The notes: generated by a model from the letters alone, not told the origin. DNA of 64,000 bases from Prevotella sp. (GCA_017470345.1 JAFUEP010000001.1:1-64000), one strand, 5' to 3'; counted from the first letter of the stretch, positions 33,799-42,840 are shown. Translations and numbers: made by a program.

Positions 33799-34906
33799 GA
33801 TATTTCTTTTTCAATCCGAAGTTATAGCCGATGTAGGCATTCATCGATCCAAACGTGTTGTTGGTCGAGAAGCGTGGCTTGTGGTAGTTGTAGCTATGCA
33901 GGATGACACTGGCGCCGGCATACCATCGCATGCAGTTGTAGACGAGTCCGAAGCGCCCGATCATGTCGAGGTTGAAGTTATTAAAGCTGAAGTCCTCACG
34001 AGGATTCTCCGCTACGTCGCCGACCGACCGCTTGTAGGCGACAGCCACCTGCCCACTGGCGGCAAAGAGCCAGTTCTTGTGGAGCACCCAGTTGTAGGCA
34101 TAGCCACCAGAAATGCTGAAGTCGTCATACTTCACTGAGCGGAACATCAGTCCTGAGTCAAGTGCAACCGTATGTGCACCCATGCGCTCGTCGATCAGCT
34201 CCTGCAACCGCTGATGGTCGAGCGAGAGCGACTGACGCGTGTAGCCGATGCCGGCCAATGGCGACCCGCAGCTGACCTTTTGGATGGTGCTCTGTGCGAA
34301 GGCAGCCGGATAAGAGAAACGGCCGTGGTTGAAGATGTAGTAGACGTTCAGGCCCGTAATGCCGGCCTTCAGTCCGCTGAACGAGGCACCGTCGAGGGCC
34401 GCGTCCCATCGGCGCATAGTCAGGTGAGCATTGCGAATCTTATAGTTGTTGCCCGTCCGGCGATAGAACAGGTCGACACCGATCTGCGAGCTGTAGACGC
34501 TCAGGTCTACCTCCTGCTTGACGTCAGCCAGGTTGATGTTGCCCAGTTTGAACGTGTAGCCTGCAAAGAACCACTTCCAGCCTACATAAGGCCCCACCCT
34601 CAGGTTCATGTCGGGTGCAAAGGTCATCGTCTGGGCACCGCTGCCCGCTCCGCTGAGCGTGTAGCGGTCGTATGTGTGGGTCGTCTGCAGCATGACAGTG
34701 TAGATGTAATGCTGTGGCTCAATGTAACGCTTGTCCAGCCTGTCGAATCCGCGGATGATGCGTCGCAACAGGCTCAGCTTCCGCTGGGGCTGGCTGACAG
34801 CTGTCGTGTCCACCACGGGAGTCGCCGTGGAATCGGTCCGAGACATGGCGAGACCGGTTGCCACACCAATCCACAACATCATGATTGTCAGACCTATACG
34901 CATCAT
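33773..34906 (-). CDS. DUF4421 family outer-membrane beta-barrel protein
   Basis: A 377-residue protein with a signal peptide (to about GLAMS), the family segment RRIIRGFDRLDKRYIEPQ near residue 50, and repeated amphipathic strands (LRVGPYVGWKWFFAGYTF, FSISGGYAYNWVLHKNW). It is probably an outer-membrane barrel specific to Bacteroidetes; function unknown. It starts 4 bp downstream of the Gfo/Idh oxidoreductase stop and overlaps the DUF1460 gene, so oxidoreductase, DUF4421, DUF1460, truA and the DMT transporter read as one operon. Confidence 0.82.
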   Translation of the reverse strand: MMRIGLTIMMLWIGVATGLAMSRTDSTATPVVDTTAVSQPQRKLSLLRRIIRGFDRLDKRYIEPQHYIYTVMLQTTHTYDRYTLSGAGSGAQTMTFAPDMNLRVGPYVGWKWFFAGYTFKLGNINLADVKQEVDLSVYSSQIGVDLFYRRTGNNYKIRNAHLTMRRWDAALDGASFSGLKAGITGLNVYYIFNHGRFSYPAAFAQSTIQKVSCGSPLAGIGYTRQSLSLDHQRLQELIDERMGAHTVALDSGLMFRSVKYDDFSISGGYAYNWVLHKNWLFAASGQVAVAYKRSVGDVAENPREDFSFNNFNLDMIGRFGLVYNCMRWYAGASVILHSYNYHKPRFSTNNTFGSMNAYIGYNFGLKKKYRERHETTY

Positions 34907-34910
34907 CGCC

Positions 34911-35894
34911 TCAATATTTACCTAAGATGCGGTCGAGCACCCAGTTGGTGGGGGTGGCTTCGACACTGGTACACTCGCAGACGTCCAGTCCCTGCAGGTG
35001 CTCGCAGACACACTTGACGATGGGATACTGTACATAGTCAGGATTCTCGACCTCGATGCGCTCCTCGCCCTCGCTGGTGTGGACAACGATAGGCGAATAG
35101 TTGAACACCGAGAAACTCAGCGATCCCCGCTCGCCGATAACGAGGATGCGGTCGGCCTGTGCCGACTCATGGCCGACGAAGCACCACGACCCGGAACCGG
35201 GCACACCGTTCTCGAAGCGGAAGACAGCGCTGACCGAGTCTTCAGCCGTATAGAGATGGCCACGGTTGGCACAGATTCCCTGAGCCTCAAGGATAACGCC
35301 GAACATCCATTGGAGCAGGTCGATCTGATGAGGGGCCAAGTCGTAGAAGTAGCCTCCACCGCTGATCTCTGGCCTCAGCCGCCAGGGCAGGTTCTCCGGA
35401 TGGGCATAGTCGAGCGACCGTGGCGGCATGGCAAAGCGCAGCTGCACGCCGACAACCTGGCCGACAGCTCCGCCCTCGATGATCTGCTTGACACGACGGA
35501 AATAGGGCAGATAGCGCCTGTAGTAAGCCACGAAGCAGGGCACGCCTGTCTGTTCCGAGACATAGTTGATGCGGGCGCAATCGTCGTAGCTGGCCGCCAG
35601 CGGCTTTTCCACGTAGACAGGCTTGCCGGCCCGCATGGCCATGATGGCGAACGTGGCGTGGCTCGAAGGCGGCGTAGCCACATAGACAGCATTGACGTCG
35701 GCATCGTCGATGAGCTTCTGCGCATCGGTGTACCATCTGCTGATGCCATGGCGTTCGGCATAGCTGCGTGCCTTCGCTTCCGTGCGGCTCATGACGGCAG
35801 CCACCGTCGACCCTTCCACCATCTGGAAGGCAGGGCCGCTCTTATGCTCTACGACGTCGCCGCAACCTATGAATCCCCATTTCAGTATCTTCAT
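34911..35894 (-). CDS. Gfo/Idh/MocA family NAD(P)-dependent oxidoreductase
   Basis: A 327-residue enzyme. The N-terminal Rossmann motif is WGFIGCGDVVEHKSGPAF, and VYVEKPLAASYDDC carries the conserved EKP Lys. The C-terminal alpha/beta domain has a GGGYFYDLAPHQIDLLQWM segment containing the active-site Asp and His region. The family oxidises or reduces sugars and inositols; the substrate is unknown. ATG 35894 is chosen because a TAATTTTG -7 box lies at 35930-35937; the longer frame to 36062 runs through the promoter and into the divergent gene. Confidence 0.9.
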   Translation of the reverse strand: MKILKWGFIGCGDVVEHKSGPAFQMVEGSTVAAVMSRTEAKARSYAERHGISRWYTDAQKLIDDADVNAVYVATPPSSHATFAIMAMRAGKPVYVEKPLAASYDDCARINYVSEQTGVPCFVAYYRRYLPYFRRVKQIIEGGAVGQVVGVQLRFAMPPRSLDYAHPENLPWRLRPEISGGGYFYDLAPHQIDLLQWMFGVILEAQGICANRGHLYTAEDSVSAVFRFENGVPGSGSWCFVGHESAQADRILVIGERGSLSFSVFNYSPIVVHTSEGEERIEVENPDYVQYPIVKCVCEHLQGLDVCECTSVEATPTNWVLDRILGKY

Positions 35895-35929
35895 GACGAT
35901 ATGATGCTGTTTTTTTCGCTTACAATGTG

Positions 35930-35937
35930 CAAAATTA
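35930..35937 (-). promoter_or_regulatory. -7 box of the oxidoreductase operon
   Basis: TAATTTTG on the minus strand, 35 bases before ATG 35894; a CAAG at 35954 is a poor -33 candidate. It is divergent from the -7 box at 35982. Confidence 0.5.
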
Positions 35938-35981
35938 CAAAAAAAATATGAACCAAGAGCAATGAACCATGAACTTTTTTG

Positions 35982-35989
35982 TATCTTTG
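35982..35989 (+). promoter_or_regulatory. -7 box of the 36022 membrane protein gene
   Basis: TATCTTTG, 32 bases before ATG 36022; no clear -33 element. Confidence 0.5.
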
Positions 35990-36021
35990 CACGACAAAAA
36001 GAATCACAAAAGACAAGAAAT

Positions 36022-36960
36022 ATGCAAGCAAGCAAACAACTATCACCTCTGCATCCCCGCACCAGCGGCGGATGTATTGCCAGCGGCTATAGGCTCTACA
36101 CATCCGTCTTCCGCCGCATCTTCAGAGCCTCGTGGCCCTTGGCCGTCGTCTATGCCATAGCCATGGCAGCCATGTCGAGCTATTACATCAGTGACGTCAT
36201 ACCCCTCATGGGCCTGCAGACGATCGTCGACCCGGAGACGATGCGGCAGCTCACGACGCAGACGACGGTCGTCGCCGTCCTGCTGGGGCTCGCCTTCGTC
36301 GTCGCCGCCACGTTTCTGGCCTCATGCGGCTTCAGCGCCATGCGCCAACACCTGGCAACAGGCGAGGTCAGCCGTCCGCCACATTGGTGGGGACGTCTCG
36401 ACATGCCGTCGCTGGGGCGGACGGTGGTCAGCATTGCCTGGGTGCTCGTCGTCCTCATGCTCTACGGCATGCTGACGGCCGGGCTCGTCATGCTTTCCCA
36501 ACGTTCAGGACTGACATCGCTCCTCATCGGAAGCCTCGTCTTCGCCCTCGCCGTTATGTTTCTCCTGCTGCCGATGGCCTACACCGTCAATCGCTCCATC
36601 CTTGCCGAGCGGTTCAGCCCTGCCCCACCCTTGCGCGGCTGGCTCAGCGGCCTCGGCCATTGGGGACTGCTGTTCGTCGTCATACTCATCACTGGCCTGA
36701 CGACGCTGTTGCTCACTCTCATCACCCAACTGCCGGCCCTCATCCTCTATGCCGCCAACATCCGGTCTCAGTTGGGCGCCCTTAACGGCGACGACCCGGG
36801 CATGCCTCAAGGACTCTGGTGGCTCAGCTTTGCTGTCTTCTTCATTGGCGGCTTCATCCAAGCCTACGTCCACCTTTCTACGCTCTTCCCGCTCTACTAT
36901 GCCTACGGCACGATAAGAGCCAACGAAGAAGGACGCAGCGAAAGTCTCACCACGGCGTGA
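36022..36960 (+). CDS. Multi-pass membrane protein of unknown function
   Basis: A 312-residue inner-membrane protein with about six hydrophobic helices (for example ASWPLAVVYAIAMAAM, VVAVLLGLAFVVAATFL, TVVSIAWVLVVLMLYGML, SLVFALAVMFLLLPMAY, WGLLFVVILITGLTTLL, LSFAVFFIGGFIQAYVH). I recognise no family motif. ATG 36022 follows the -7 box; the frame from 35962 begins before it. The final codons and stop lie inside the first unit of a 21-bp repeat array. It is a single gene, divergent from the oxidoreductase operon. Confidence 0.75.
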   Translation: MQASKQLSPLHPRTSGGCIASGYRLYTSVFRRIFRASWPLAVVYAIAMAAMSSYYISDVIPLMGLQTIVDPETMRQLTTQTTVVAVLLGLAFVVAATFLASCGFSAMRQHLATGEVSRPPHWWGRLDMPSLGRTVVSIAWVLVVLMLYGMLTAGLVMLSQRSGLTSLLIGSLVFALAVMFLLLPMAYTVNRSILAERFSPAPPLRGWLSGLGHWGLLFVVILITGLTTLLLTLITQLPALILYAANIRSQLGALNGDDPGMPQGLWWLSFAVFFIGGFIQAYVHLSTLFPLYYAYGTIRANEEGRSESLTTA

Positions 36961-37034
36961 CGGCATGGCGCCACGACGTGACGGCATGAAATCACGACGT
37001 GACGGCATGGCGTCACGTCGTGTCACAAGTTTTT
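36951..37034. repeat. 21-bp palindromic iteron array, family 2, locus 1 (4 units)
   Basis: Units start at 36951, 36972, 36993 and 37014, exactly 21 bp apart. The core CACGACGTG alternates with a second near-palindrome centred on CATG (ACGGCATGGCGT). The first unit overlaps the last codons and TGA stop of the membrane protein gene. The last unit ends in CACAAGTTTTT, as at the second locus (54726-54809). Confidence 0.92.
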
Positions 37035-37065
37035 GATGACGTCTCTATGTGATGATAAACTGACA

Positions 37066-37101
37066 ACGAGGTATTTCTTTCGTTTGGAAGAAATACCTCG
37101 T
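37066..37101. terminator. Hairpin between convergent genes
   Basis: A perfect 14-bp stem (37066-37079 with 37088-37101) and an 8-base loop lie between the membrane protein gene and rfbD. There is no long T-tract on either side. Confidence 0.7.
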
Positions 37102-37144
37102 CTGCGTATATGCGCGTACCTTATTAATTTACCTTTGAGTCGTC

Positions 37145-38005
37145 CTACGCTTTTTCAAGCAGTTTCCCGATACATTCCCTAAGGGAATCCTCCCAGTGGG
37201 GAATCTCCAGGCTATAGGTCTGACGTATCTTGGACTTGTCGAGCACGGAATAGTGCGGGCGCGCGGCTGGCGTGGGATATTCGGCGGTATGGATGGGGGT
37301 GACGTGACAGTCGTTGATGCCAGCCACCCGATGGATGGCCTTGGTGAAGTCATACCAAGACGTGACGCCCTCGTTGGAGTAGTGGTAGATGCCAGGCCGT
37401 ATGCCCTGGGTGATGGCGGCAAAGATGGCGGCAGCCAGGTCGCGTGCATAGGTGGGCGTGCCAATCTGGTCGAAGACGACGCCCAGTGCAGGCCGTTCCT
37501 TGCCCAGGCGGATCATCGTCTTGACGAAGTTGTTGCCGAAGGTGCTATAGAGCCATGCGGTGCGGATGATCATCGTGTGCGAGCAGAGCCGGCGTGCCTC
37601 CTGCTCGCCGCCCAGCTTGGTGCGGCCGTAGGTGCTGGCGGGGCTGACGGGGTCGGTCTCGACGTAGGGCACATGGTTGGTCCCGTCGAAGACGTAGTCG
37701 GTGGATATCTGGACGAGCCAGCCGCCCCGCCGTTCGATGGCCTCAGCCAGGTAGGCAGGTGCTGCCGTGTTGAGCAGCGCACAGAACTGCTGGTTGTCCT
37801 CAGCCTTGTCAACGGCCGTATAGGCGGCACAGTTGACGATGCCGTCGATGGCATTGTCAGCGACAAAGCGCCCGACGGCAGCCTTGTCCGTGATGTCGAG
37901 CTCGTCGACGTCCGTATTGAAATAGTTGTATTCAGGATGCTGCTCTTCCATCAGCATCAGCTCGTTGCCCAGCTGTCCGCGACAGCCTGTGACAAGAATG
38001 TTCAT
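37145..38005 (-). CDS. rfbD: dTDP-4-dehydrorhamnose reductase
   Basis: A 286-residue short-chain dehydrogenase making dTDP-L-rhamnose for surface polysaccharide. The NAD(P) motif is VTGCRGQLGNE at the N-terminus and the catalytic Tyr126/Lys130 lie in STYGRTKLGGE. ATG 38005 is preferred to an in-frame TTG at 38020 that overlaps the upstream stop. The other dTDP-rhamnose genes (rfbA, rfbB, rfbC) are not in this window. It is third in a LysE-DUF4924-rfbD unit. Confidence 0.93.
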   Translation of the reverse strand: MNILVTGCRGQLGNELMLMEEQHPEYNYFNTDVDELDITDKAAVGRFVADNAIDGIVNCAAYTAVDKAEDNQQFCALLNTAAPAYLAEAIERRGGWLVQISTDYVFDGTNHVPYVETDPVSPASTYGRTKLGGEQEARRLCSHTMIIRTAWLYSTFGNNFVKTMIRLGKERPALGVVFDQIGTPTYARDLAAAIFAAITQGIRPGIYHYSNEGVTSWYDFTKAIHRVAGINDCHVTPIHTAEYPTPAARPHYSVLDKSKIRQTYSLEIPHWEDSLRECIGKLLEKA

Positions 38006-38012
38006 TCGCTTG

Positions 38013-38558
38013 TCATTCAAACTTCAGTCCCTCCTCTTTATCCTTTAAATAATAATCGCTGAGCATGCCGATGAACGTGGAAATCTCGCGCACGGCATGC
38101 TCCGTGTTGGGCGTCACCTCGCGCTTTTGCAGGCGGAGCATCATCACGCCATAGAGCGCGTTGAGACAGGTCTCGATCTCGCCCTCGTCCTTGCGCGCGC
38201 CGCGGTTGCGGAGCTCCACGATGAAGGGCAGCACCTTGTAGTAGGCCGTGTTGTAGAACGGAAACTTAGGTGATGCAAGCAACTGCAGGTGCAGTTCGGT
38301 GAGCAGTTGCAGCGTGGTGCGGTTGATCTGCAGGTGTCCCTGCTGTCGGCAGCCCTCCTGGTTCATCATGCGGATGAGGTTGCCATACCAGTCGGCCAGT
38401 TCTTCTTTCTGTTCGTCCGTATAGTCAAAGCGGTCGATGTATTCACGGCGGATGCGGGCCAACGAGCAGTCGAAGGCGCGTATGGTGTCCTCCACCTGCC
38501 ACATATAGAGCAGGTATTCGGCAATGTTGCGTTTGCGTAGTTCCTGTGAGACAAACAT
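38013..38558 (-). CDS. DUF4924 family protein
   Basis: A 181-residue cytoplasmic, mostly alpha-helical protein. It starts MFVSQELRKRNIAEYLLYMWQVED, typical of DUF4924, a family restricted to Bacteroidetes with no assigned function. It is placed between the LysE transporter (15 bp) and rfbD (7 bp), so it is co-transcribed with both. Confidence 0.88.
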   Translation of the reverse strand: MFVSQELRKRNIAEYLLYMWQVEDTIRAFDCSLARIRREYIDRFDYTDEQKEELADWYGNLIRMMNQEGCRQQGHLQINRTTLQLLTELHLQLLASPKFPFYNTAYYKVLPFIVELRNRGARKDEGEIETCLNALYGVMMLRLQKREVTPNTEHAVREISTFIGMLSDYYLKDKEEGLKFE

Positions 38559-38573
38559 CTTATATAGTTTTCT

Positions 38574-39233
38574 TTATATGCGGTAAAGGTTAGTGAGCGT
38601 GCCCAGCAGCATGACGACGCTGCAGACAATGACCACCATGCCGATGACCTGATTGATGATGCGGATGCCGTTTTGGTCGAACTTCGTGCGAATTTGGTCG
38701 ACCAGCCAGGTCAGGCCCCACCACCACAGCAGGGCCCCTCCGACAATGCTCAGGAATCCGACCACCATCTCAAAGGGATGGTTAGGCCAGACGAAGGCGA
38801 ACTGGGCGTAGAGAGCCATGAAGAGGAAGACAATCAGGGGGTTGCTCAGTGTGACGAAGAAGGCCGTGACGGCATTGTGGGTGAGCGTGCCTTTCTGATG
38901 GCCCGACTGGTGCATGTTGCGCGTCGGGTCTGTGCGATAGGTGTAGTATCCGAAGGCGAGCAACAGCAGGCTTCCGACAATCTGCAGATAGAATCGGGTC
39001 TGGTCGTTGTCGATGAAGCGCATGACGAAGCTCATGCCGAAGGCGGTGAAGGCGGCATAGATGATGTCGCTGACGGCCGCGCCGCAGCCGGTGACGAATC
39101 CATACCACCGGCCCTTGTTGAGCGTGCGCTGGACGCAGAGCACTCCCACGGGTCCCATGGGCGCGGATGCTATCATGCCAATGAGCATGCCTTTGAAGAC
39201 GAAATCGAGTATGTCAGGTACAATAAACGGCAT
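38574..39233 (-). CDS. LysE-family transporter
   Basis: A 219-residue inner-membrane protein with about six helices. MIASAPMGPVGVLCVQRTL is the N-terminal LysE signature, and LSNPLIVFLFMALYAQF the second conserved block. The family exports amino acids or related solutes; the substrate here is unknown. First in a unit with DUF4924 and rfbD. Confidence 0.9.
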   Translation of the reverse strand: MPFIVPDILDFVFKGMLIGMIASAPMGPVGVLCVQRTLNKGRWYGFVTGCGAAVSDIIYAAFTAFGMSFVMRFIDNDQTRFYLQIVGSLLLLAFGYYTYRTDPTRNMHQSGHQKGTLTHNAVTAFFVTLSNPLIVFLFMALYAQFAFVWPNHPFEMVVGFLSIVGGALLWWWGLTWLVDQIRTKFDQNGIRIINQVIGMVVIVCSVVMLLGTLTNLYRI

Positions 39234-39241
39234 AACGGATG

Positions 39242-39249
39242 CAAAGTTA
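39242..39249 (-). promoter_or_regulatory. -7 box of the LysE-DUF4924-rfbD unit
   Basis: TAACTTTG on the minus strand, 8 bases before the ATG at 39233. Confidence 0.55.
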
Positions 39250-39365
39250 CGAATAAAAACCGAATAATGGCGCAGGTGGGAAGAAGAATTTTTTCGTGTT
39301 GGATAAAAAATGTTAAGCCACGACTTTTCCTCACGTCTTTCTTCTTCATTATTGATTTAAAGTGC

Positions 39366-39373
39366 TAATTTTG
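39366..39373 (+). promoter_or_regulatory. -7 box of the ROK kinase gene
   Basis: TAATTTTG, 41 bases upstream of the ATG at 39415; no clear -33 TTTG. Confidence 0.5.
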
Positions 39374-39414
39374 CAGGGTAGATAAGTAAACAAACCCCTA
39401 AAACCACTATAATT

Positions 39415-40395
39415 ATGAACGAACAAGCAGGAATAAAGCCATACGTCATTGGCTTAGACTTAGGAGGCACCAACTCAGTGTTTGGCATCGTCGACGCACG
39501 CGGCGAGATCAAGGCCACCACTGCCATCAAGACTGGCGGCTACGCCACGGTCGACGAATACGTCGACGCATCAGTCGAGGCGCTCCAGCCCGTCATCGAG
39601 CAAGTGGGCGGCATCGAGAAGATCAAGGCCATGGGCATCGGCGCTCCTAACGGTAACTACTATAACGGCACGATTGAGTTTGCCCCGAACCTGCCTTGGG
39701 CCCACGACGGCGTGGTGCCCCTGGCCAAGCTGTTCAGCGACAAGCTGGGCATGCCCGTGGCCCTGACCAACGACGCCAATGCGGCAGCCATCGGCGAGAT
39801 GGTCTACGGCGTGGCCCGCGGCATGAAGAACTTCATCGTCATCACGCTCGGAACGGGCGTCGGCTCAGGCATCGTCGTCAACGGACAGCTGCTCTACGGC
39901 AGCGACGGATTTGCAGGGGAACTGGGACACACCACACAGGTGCGCGGCCCCGAAGGACGCTCCTGCGGCTGCGGCCGTACGGGCTGTCTGGAGGCTTACT
40001 GCTCAGCTACGGGCGTGGCCCGCACGGCCCGCGAGCTGCTGGCCAAGACAGAGCGCCCCTCGCTGCTCCGCGAGCTTGACCCAGAGAAGATCACGTCGCT
40101 CGACGTCTCCATCGCAGCCGGCAAGGGCGACGAGCTGGCCAAGGAAATCTATGAATTCACGGGCCACATGCTGGGAGAGGCCTGCGCTGACTTCGCAGCC
40201 TTCTCGAGCCCCGAGGCCTTCATCTTCTTCGGCGGTATGACCAAGGCCGGCGAGCTGATCATGAAGCCCATCCGCGAGGCCTACGACAAGCACGTGCTGA
40301 AGATATTCAAGGGCAAGGCCCAATTCCTCGTCAGCGGGCTCGACGGCGCCTCAGCTGCCGTGCTCGGCGCCTCGGCTGTAGGCTGGGAAATCTGA
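39415..40395 (+). CDS. ROK-family glucokinase
   Basis: A 326-residue sugar kinase. The phosphate loop is LDLGGTNSVFG (from residue 14), the catalytic Asp lies in LTNDANAAAIGE, LGTGVGSGI is the second phosphate motif, and GHTTQ followed by CGCGRTGCLEA forms the ROK zinc site. It most likely phosphorylates glucose at the start of glycolysis; other hexoses are possible. It is a single gene. The 236 bp after it contain no gene that I can see. Confidence 0.92.
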   Translation: MNEQAGIKPYVIGLDLGGTNSVFGIVDARGEIKATTAIKTGGYATVDEYVDASVEALQPVIEQVGGIEKIKAMGIGAPNGNYYNGTIEFAPNLPWAHDGVVPLAKLFSDKLGMPVALTNDANAAAIGEMVYGVARGMKNFIVITLGTGVGSGIVVNGQLLYGSDGFAGELGHTTQVRGPEGRSCGCGRTGCLEAYCSATGVARTARELLAKTERPSLLRELDPEKITSLDVSIAAGKGDELAKEIYEFTGHMLGEACADFAAFSSPEAFIFFGGMTKAGELIMKPIREAYDKHVLKIFKGKAQFLVSGLDGASAAVLGASAVGWEI

Positions 40396-40564
40396 CGCCC
40401 CTGCAAACAGATCCCATCATTCCCAATCAGAAATGACGGCATCCCATGACGCGGTTCTCAGCAGACAATGCTGGTGGCCGCGTCGCTCTTTTCCGCGTTT
40501 CCGCCTCCATAATCTGCATTAGCGCCTAAGTTGGGATGAGTTTAACAAAGATAAACAAGTAAAG

Positions 40565-40596
40565 TTTGGAAGATTGAGAAAAAATATGTAATTTTG
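40565..40596 (+). promoter_or_regulatory. Promoter of the methylmalonyl-CoA operon
   Basis: TTTG (40565-40568), 20 bp, TAATTTTG (40589-40596). The ATG of the epimerase follows at 40632. Confidence 0.75.
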
Positions 40597-40631
40597 CGGC
40601 AAAATTCTTAAACCGTTAAACTTTAAACAAT

Positions 40632-41042
40632 ATGAAGATTTCACACATTGAGCACCTGGGCATTGCAGTCCAGAGCATTGAGGAAAGCCTTCCGTTCTTT
40701 GAGAACGTCTTAGGGCTGAAGTGTTACGCAGTTGAAACAGTTGAAGACCAGAAGGTGAAGACCGCCTTCCTGAAGTGCGGCGAGGTGAAGCTCGAACTGC
40801 TTGAGCCCACATCACCTGAGAGCACCATCCAGAAGTGGATCGACAAGGGCAACAAGGGTGTCCACCACGTGGCATTCTGCATCGAGGACGGCGTAGCCAA
40901 CGCACTGGCCGAGGTCAGCGAAAAGGGTGTCCGTCTCATCGACCAGGCCCCGCGTAAGGGTGCCGAGGGCCTGAACATCGCCTTCCTGCATCCGAAGTCG
41001 ACAGCCGGCGTGCTGACCGAGCTCTGCGAACATCCCGAGTGA
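40632..41042 (+). CDS. mce: Methylmalonyl-CoA epimerase
   Basis: A 136-residue glyoxalase/VOC-fold metalloenzyme converting (R)- to (S)-methylmalonyl-CoA, or the reverse, in the succinate-propionate route. The N-terminus KISHIEHLGIAV and HHVAFCIED carry metal-ligand histidines, and ELLEPTSPES is a family segment. First in the operon with the decarboxylase genes; 50 bp to mmdA. Confidence 0.95.
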   Translation: MKISHIEHLGIAVQSIEESLPFFENVLGLKCYAVETVEDQKVKTAFLKCGEVKLELLEPTSPESTIQKWIDKGNKGVHHVAFCIEDGVANALAEVSEKGVRLIDQAPRKGAEGLNIAFLHPKSTAGVLTELCEHPE

Positions 41043-41092
41043 TTCCAAGCAAGAAGACCATCAATTAACAAATAAATCAGGACAAACAAAAA

Positions 41093-42658
41093 ATGACTAA
41101 GCAGTTAGATAAGATTAAAAAGCTCATCGAGAATCGCGAGAAAGCACGCCTCGGTGGTGGTGAGAAAGCCATTCAGAAACAGCACGAGCGCGGCAAGTAC
41201 ACCGCCCGTGAGCGCATTGACATGCTTCTCGACGAGGGTTCGTTCGAGGAATACGACATGTTCAAGGAGCACCGTTGCCACAACTTCGGCATGGAGAAGA
41301 AGCAGTTCCCTGGCGACGGCGTGGTGGCAGGCAGCGGCACCATCGACGGACGCCTCGTGTTCGTCTTTGCACAGGACTTCACCGTTCATGCCGGCTCGCT
41401 CTCCGAGACCATGAGCCAAAAGATTTGCAAGGTGATGGACATGGCCATGAAGATGGGAGCCCCCGTCATCGGCATCAACGACTCGGGCGGCGCCCGCATC
41501 CAGGAAGGCATCAACGCCCTGGCCGGCTATGCCGAGATCTTCGAGCGCAACATCCTCGCATCGGGCGTCATCCCGCAGATTTCGGGCATCTTCGGCCCCT
41601 GCGCAGGCGGTGCCGTCTATAGCCCTGCACTGACTGACTTCACGCTCATGATGGAGAACACGTCGTACATGTTCCTCACCGGCCCGAAGGTGGTGAAGAC
41701 CGTCACTGGCGAGGACATCGACCAGGAGCACCTCGGAGGTGCCTCCGTGCATGCCACGAAGAGCGGTGTGACCCACTTCACGGCCAAGACCGAGGAGGAA
41801 GGTCTCGAGATGATCAAGACGCTGCTGAGCTATATTCCCTCGAACAACATGGAGCTCGCTCCGCGCAAGAAGTGCGACGATCCCATCAACCGCATGGAGG
41901 ACAGCCTGAACGAGATCATCCCCGAGAACCCCAACGAAGCCTACGACATGTACAAGGTCATCGGAGCCGTCGTCGACAACGGCGAGTTCTTCGAGGTCCA
42001 GCCTAAGTTCGCCAAGAACATCATCGTCGGCTTCGCACGCTTCAACGGACAGAGCGTCGGCATCGTGGCCAACCAGCCGATGAGCTATGCCGGTGTGCTC
42101 GATGTCAACGCATCGCGCAAGGGAGCCCGCTTCGTGCGCTTCTGCGATGCCTTCAACATCCCCATCGTCAGCCTCGTCGACGTCCCCGGATTCCTGCCTG
42201 GCACGGGTCAGGAGTACAACGCCGTCATCCTGCACGGCGCACAGTTGCTCTATGCCTACGGCGAAGCCACCGTTCCCAAGATCACCGTCACGCTGCGCAA
42301 GTCGTACGGCGGCAGCCACATCGTCATGGGCTGCAAGCAGCTGCGCACTGACCTCAACTACGCATGGCCTTCGGCAGAGATTGCCGTGATGGGCGCCTCG
42401 GGTGCCGCCGCCGTGCTCTATGCCAAGGAAGCCAAGGCCAAGAAGGAGGCCGGCGAGGACGTCAAGGCATTCATCGCCGAGAAGGAGGATGAGTACAACG
42501 AGCTCTTTGCCAACCCCTACCAGGCTGCCAAGTACGGCTACATCGACGACGTCATCGAGCCGCGCAACACCCGCTTCCGCATCTGCCGTGGTCTGGCTCA
42601 GCTTGCCACCAAGCGCGACGCCCTGCCCGCCAAGAAGCACGGTAATATCCCCATGTAA
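41093..42658 (+). CDS. mmdA: Methylmalonyl-CoA decarboxylase alpha / acyl-CoA carboxyltransferase subunit
   Basis: A 521-residue carboxyltransferase with two crotonase-like halves. [12 protein letters not shown] and [16 protein letters not shown] are the oxyanion and acyl-CoA sites of the first half; [18 protein letters not shown] and [12 protein letters not shown] those of the second. It moves the carboxyl group between methylmalonyl-CoA and biotin on the MmdC protein encoded downstream. Given the operon, methylmalonyl-CoA decarboxylation to propionyl-CoA is most likely, but sequence alone does not exclude a propionyl-CoA carboxylase role. Confidence 0.93.
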   Translation: MTKQLDKIKKLIENREKARLGGGEKAIQKQHERGKYTARERIDMLLDEGSFEEYDMFKEHRCHNFGMEKKQFPGDGVVAGSGTIDGRLVFVFAQDFTVHAGSLSETMSQKICKVMDMAMKMGAPVIGINDSGGARIQEGINALAGYAEIFERNILASGVIPQISGIFGPCAGGAVYSPALTDFTLMMENTSYMFLTGPKVVKTVTGEDIDQEHLGGASVHATKSGVTHFTAKTEEEGLEMIKTLLSYIPSNNMELAPRKKCDDPINRMEDSLNEIIPENPNEAYDMYKVIGAVVDNGEFFEVQPKFAKNIIVGFARFNGQSVGIVANQPMSYAGVLDVNASRKGARFVRFCDAFNIPIVSLVDVPGFLPGTGQEYNAVILHGAQLLYAYGEATVPKITVTLRKSYGGSHIVMGCKQLRTDLNYAWPSAEIAVMGASGAAAVLYAKEAKAKKEAGEDVKAFIAEKEDEYNELFANPYQAAKYGYIDDVIEPRNTRFRICRGLAQLATKRDALPAKKHGNIPM

Positions 42659-42669
42659 ATTCACAGCTT

Positions 42670-42822
42670 ATGAAAACAAACGAAGTCTATGCTGCCATTG
42701 CCCTGGCTCTGCACGAGCATCTCGGCAACAACGTACACGACGTGGAGCCTGGGTTCATCACCATCCATGAGCATCCCACTCAGTGGAACGGCTATGCCCT
42801 CACAATGACAGCACATCCTTAA
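42670..42822 (+). CDS. Small OadG-like (delta) protein fragment, 50 aa
   Basis: A 50-residue ORF between mmdA (11 bp) and mmdC (18 bp), same strand. The start MKTNEVYAAIALALHEHLG resembles the C-terminal soluble part of OadG/delta subunits of Bacteroidetes decarboxylases, which have an AAIA-L--Y/H pattern. The membrane helix that normally anchors delta subunits is absent. In full-length systems the delta subunit tethers alpha to the membrane beta pump; this form could only be a soluble assembly piece. The reading frame is intact and its position in the operon is tight, so I consider it real. Confidence 0.65.
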   Translation: MKTNEVYAAIALALHEHLGNNVHDVEPGFITIHEHPTQWNGYALTMTAHP

Positions 42823-42840
42823 ATCTATAGCAAAAAAGAA

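Noticed and set aside
35895-36062. 56-residue N-terminal extension of the Gfo/Idh oxidoreductase
   Set aside because: It would be translated from upstream of its own -7 box and from within the divergent gene.
38005-38020. Upstream TTG start for rfbD
   Set aside because: It would overlap the DUF4924 stop and add residues absent from the family's MNILVTG start.
41105-42664. Long open frame (519 codons) on the minus strand opposite mmdA
   Set aside because: It mirrors the codon pattern of a well-conserved carboxyltransferase gene; its translation is low-complexity (His/Asp/Val rich) with no domain.
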